Shown: in pieces, positions 44,078 to 44,280 of the stretch | Position numbering within the stretch: the first letter of the stretch is position 1 | Layout: each line of letters begins with the position of its first letter | Source of the DNA: Bacteroidales bacterium | GTDB taxonomy: Bacteria > Bacteroidota > Bacteroidia > Bacteroidales > UBA932 | DNA length: 44,280 nt | Direction: 5' to 3' | Assembly (NCBI GenBank): GCA_017549145.1 | Contig: JAFYVM010000077.1 | Location: 1 to 44,280, forward strand | Translations under genes and position numbers: made by a program | Notes under the pieces: model-generated | What the model saw: only the letters and a program-made list of their open reading frames with translations | Told to the model about the DNA's origin: nothing | The model's database searches: none

Positions 44078-44150
44078 GCTTCCCTAGCTCAGTTGGTAGA
44101 GCACGACACTCTTAATGTTGGGGTCCAGGGTTCGAGCCCCTGGGGGAGCA
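44078..44150 (+). tRNA. tRNA-Lys (CUU), copy 1
   Basis: The 73-nt cloverleaf has acceptor arms GCTTCCC/GGGGAGC (one T-G pair) with discriminator A, anticodon loop CTCTTAA (anticodon CUU), and T-arm GGGTTCGAGCCCC. CCA is not encoded. Confidence 0.97.
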
Positions 44151-44193
44151 CTAAAAAGCGGTAACGCAAACATATTGAAGCAATTCAAGCAAA

Positions 44194-44266
44194 GCTTCCC
44201 TAGCTCAGTTGGTAGAGCACGACACTCTTAATGTTGGGGTCCAGGGTTCGAGCCCCTGGGGGAGCA
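44194..44266 (+). tRNA. tRNA-Lys (CUU), copy 2
   Basis: Identical over all 73 nt to the copy at 44078. The spacer between them (44151-44193) is unrelated to the spacer before copy 1. The window ends 14 nt later, so the cluster may continue. Confidence 0.97.
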
Positions 44267-44280
44267 CATAAAACCCCTCT

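Overview
The window looks like a chromosomal segment from a gut- or rumen-type Bacteroidales bacterium. Three things support this: SusC/SusD outer-membrane glycan uptake genes, many lipoproteins with relaxed lipoboxes, and promoters of the Bacteroidetes type (TTTG, about 19 nt, TAnnTTTG) with little Shine-Dalgarno signal. No database search was possible, so family names rest on motifs read from the translations.

Left edge to about 6.4 kb: the 3' part of a BACON-domain surface lipoprotein whose start lies outside the window, then a terminator and a probable operon of a secreted metallo-beta-lactamase-fold hydrolase, a calcineurin-type phosphoesterase fused to a glycerophosphodiester phosphodiesterase (GDPD), and a dipeptidyl-peptidase III-like metallopeptidase. 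From 8.5 to 10.7 kb lie xerD, an FKBP-type prolyl isomerase and recR. On the minus strand is a second calcineurin-type phosphoesterase, a paralogue of the fusion protein that ends exactly where its GDPD half would begin.

From 12.2 to 40.6 kb there is a large polysaccharide utilisation locus (PUL). In order it holds: a purple-acid-phosphatase-like phosphoesterase, a GH97 glycosidase, SusC, SusD, a lipoprotein fusing a degenerate NAGPA-like domain to GLUG repeats, two canonical NAGPA-type phosphodiester glycosidases, a GLUG lipoprotein, a GH3 glycosidase, a second GLUG lipoprotein, an SGNH hydrolase with a fimbrillin-like N-terminus, a 42-residue peptide gene, a fimbrillin-like/GLUG lipoprotein, and two tandem GH20 beta-hexosaminidases. 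Terminators and internal promoters split it into at least three transcription units.

The mix of phosphodiester glycosidases, phosphoesterases, a GDPD, beta-hexosaminidases, a GH97 and an SGNH esterase suggests that the target is a phosphodiester-containing glycan, for example a teichoic-acid-like or phosphorylated capsular polymer with N-acetylhexosamine. This is inference; no substrate can be read from sequence alone. No regulator (HTCS, AraC, ECF sigma/anti-sigma) is encoded in the window, and the SusC lacks an STN signalling domain.

Right end: a CorA-type divalent cation transporter, three small envelope proteins (DUF4251, DUF4136, outer-membrane beta-barrel), a cluster of CATCCTGA-type dispersed repeats, two structured intergenic hairpins, and a tRNA-Lys cluster (UUU, CUU, CUU) behind a near-perfect Bacteroidetes promoter. 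No gene-free stretch exceeds about 300 bases.
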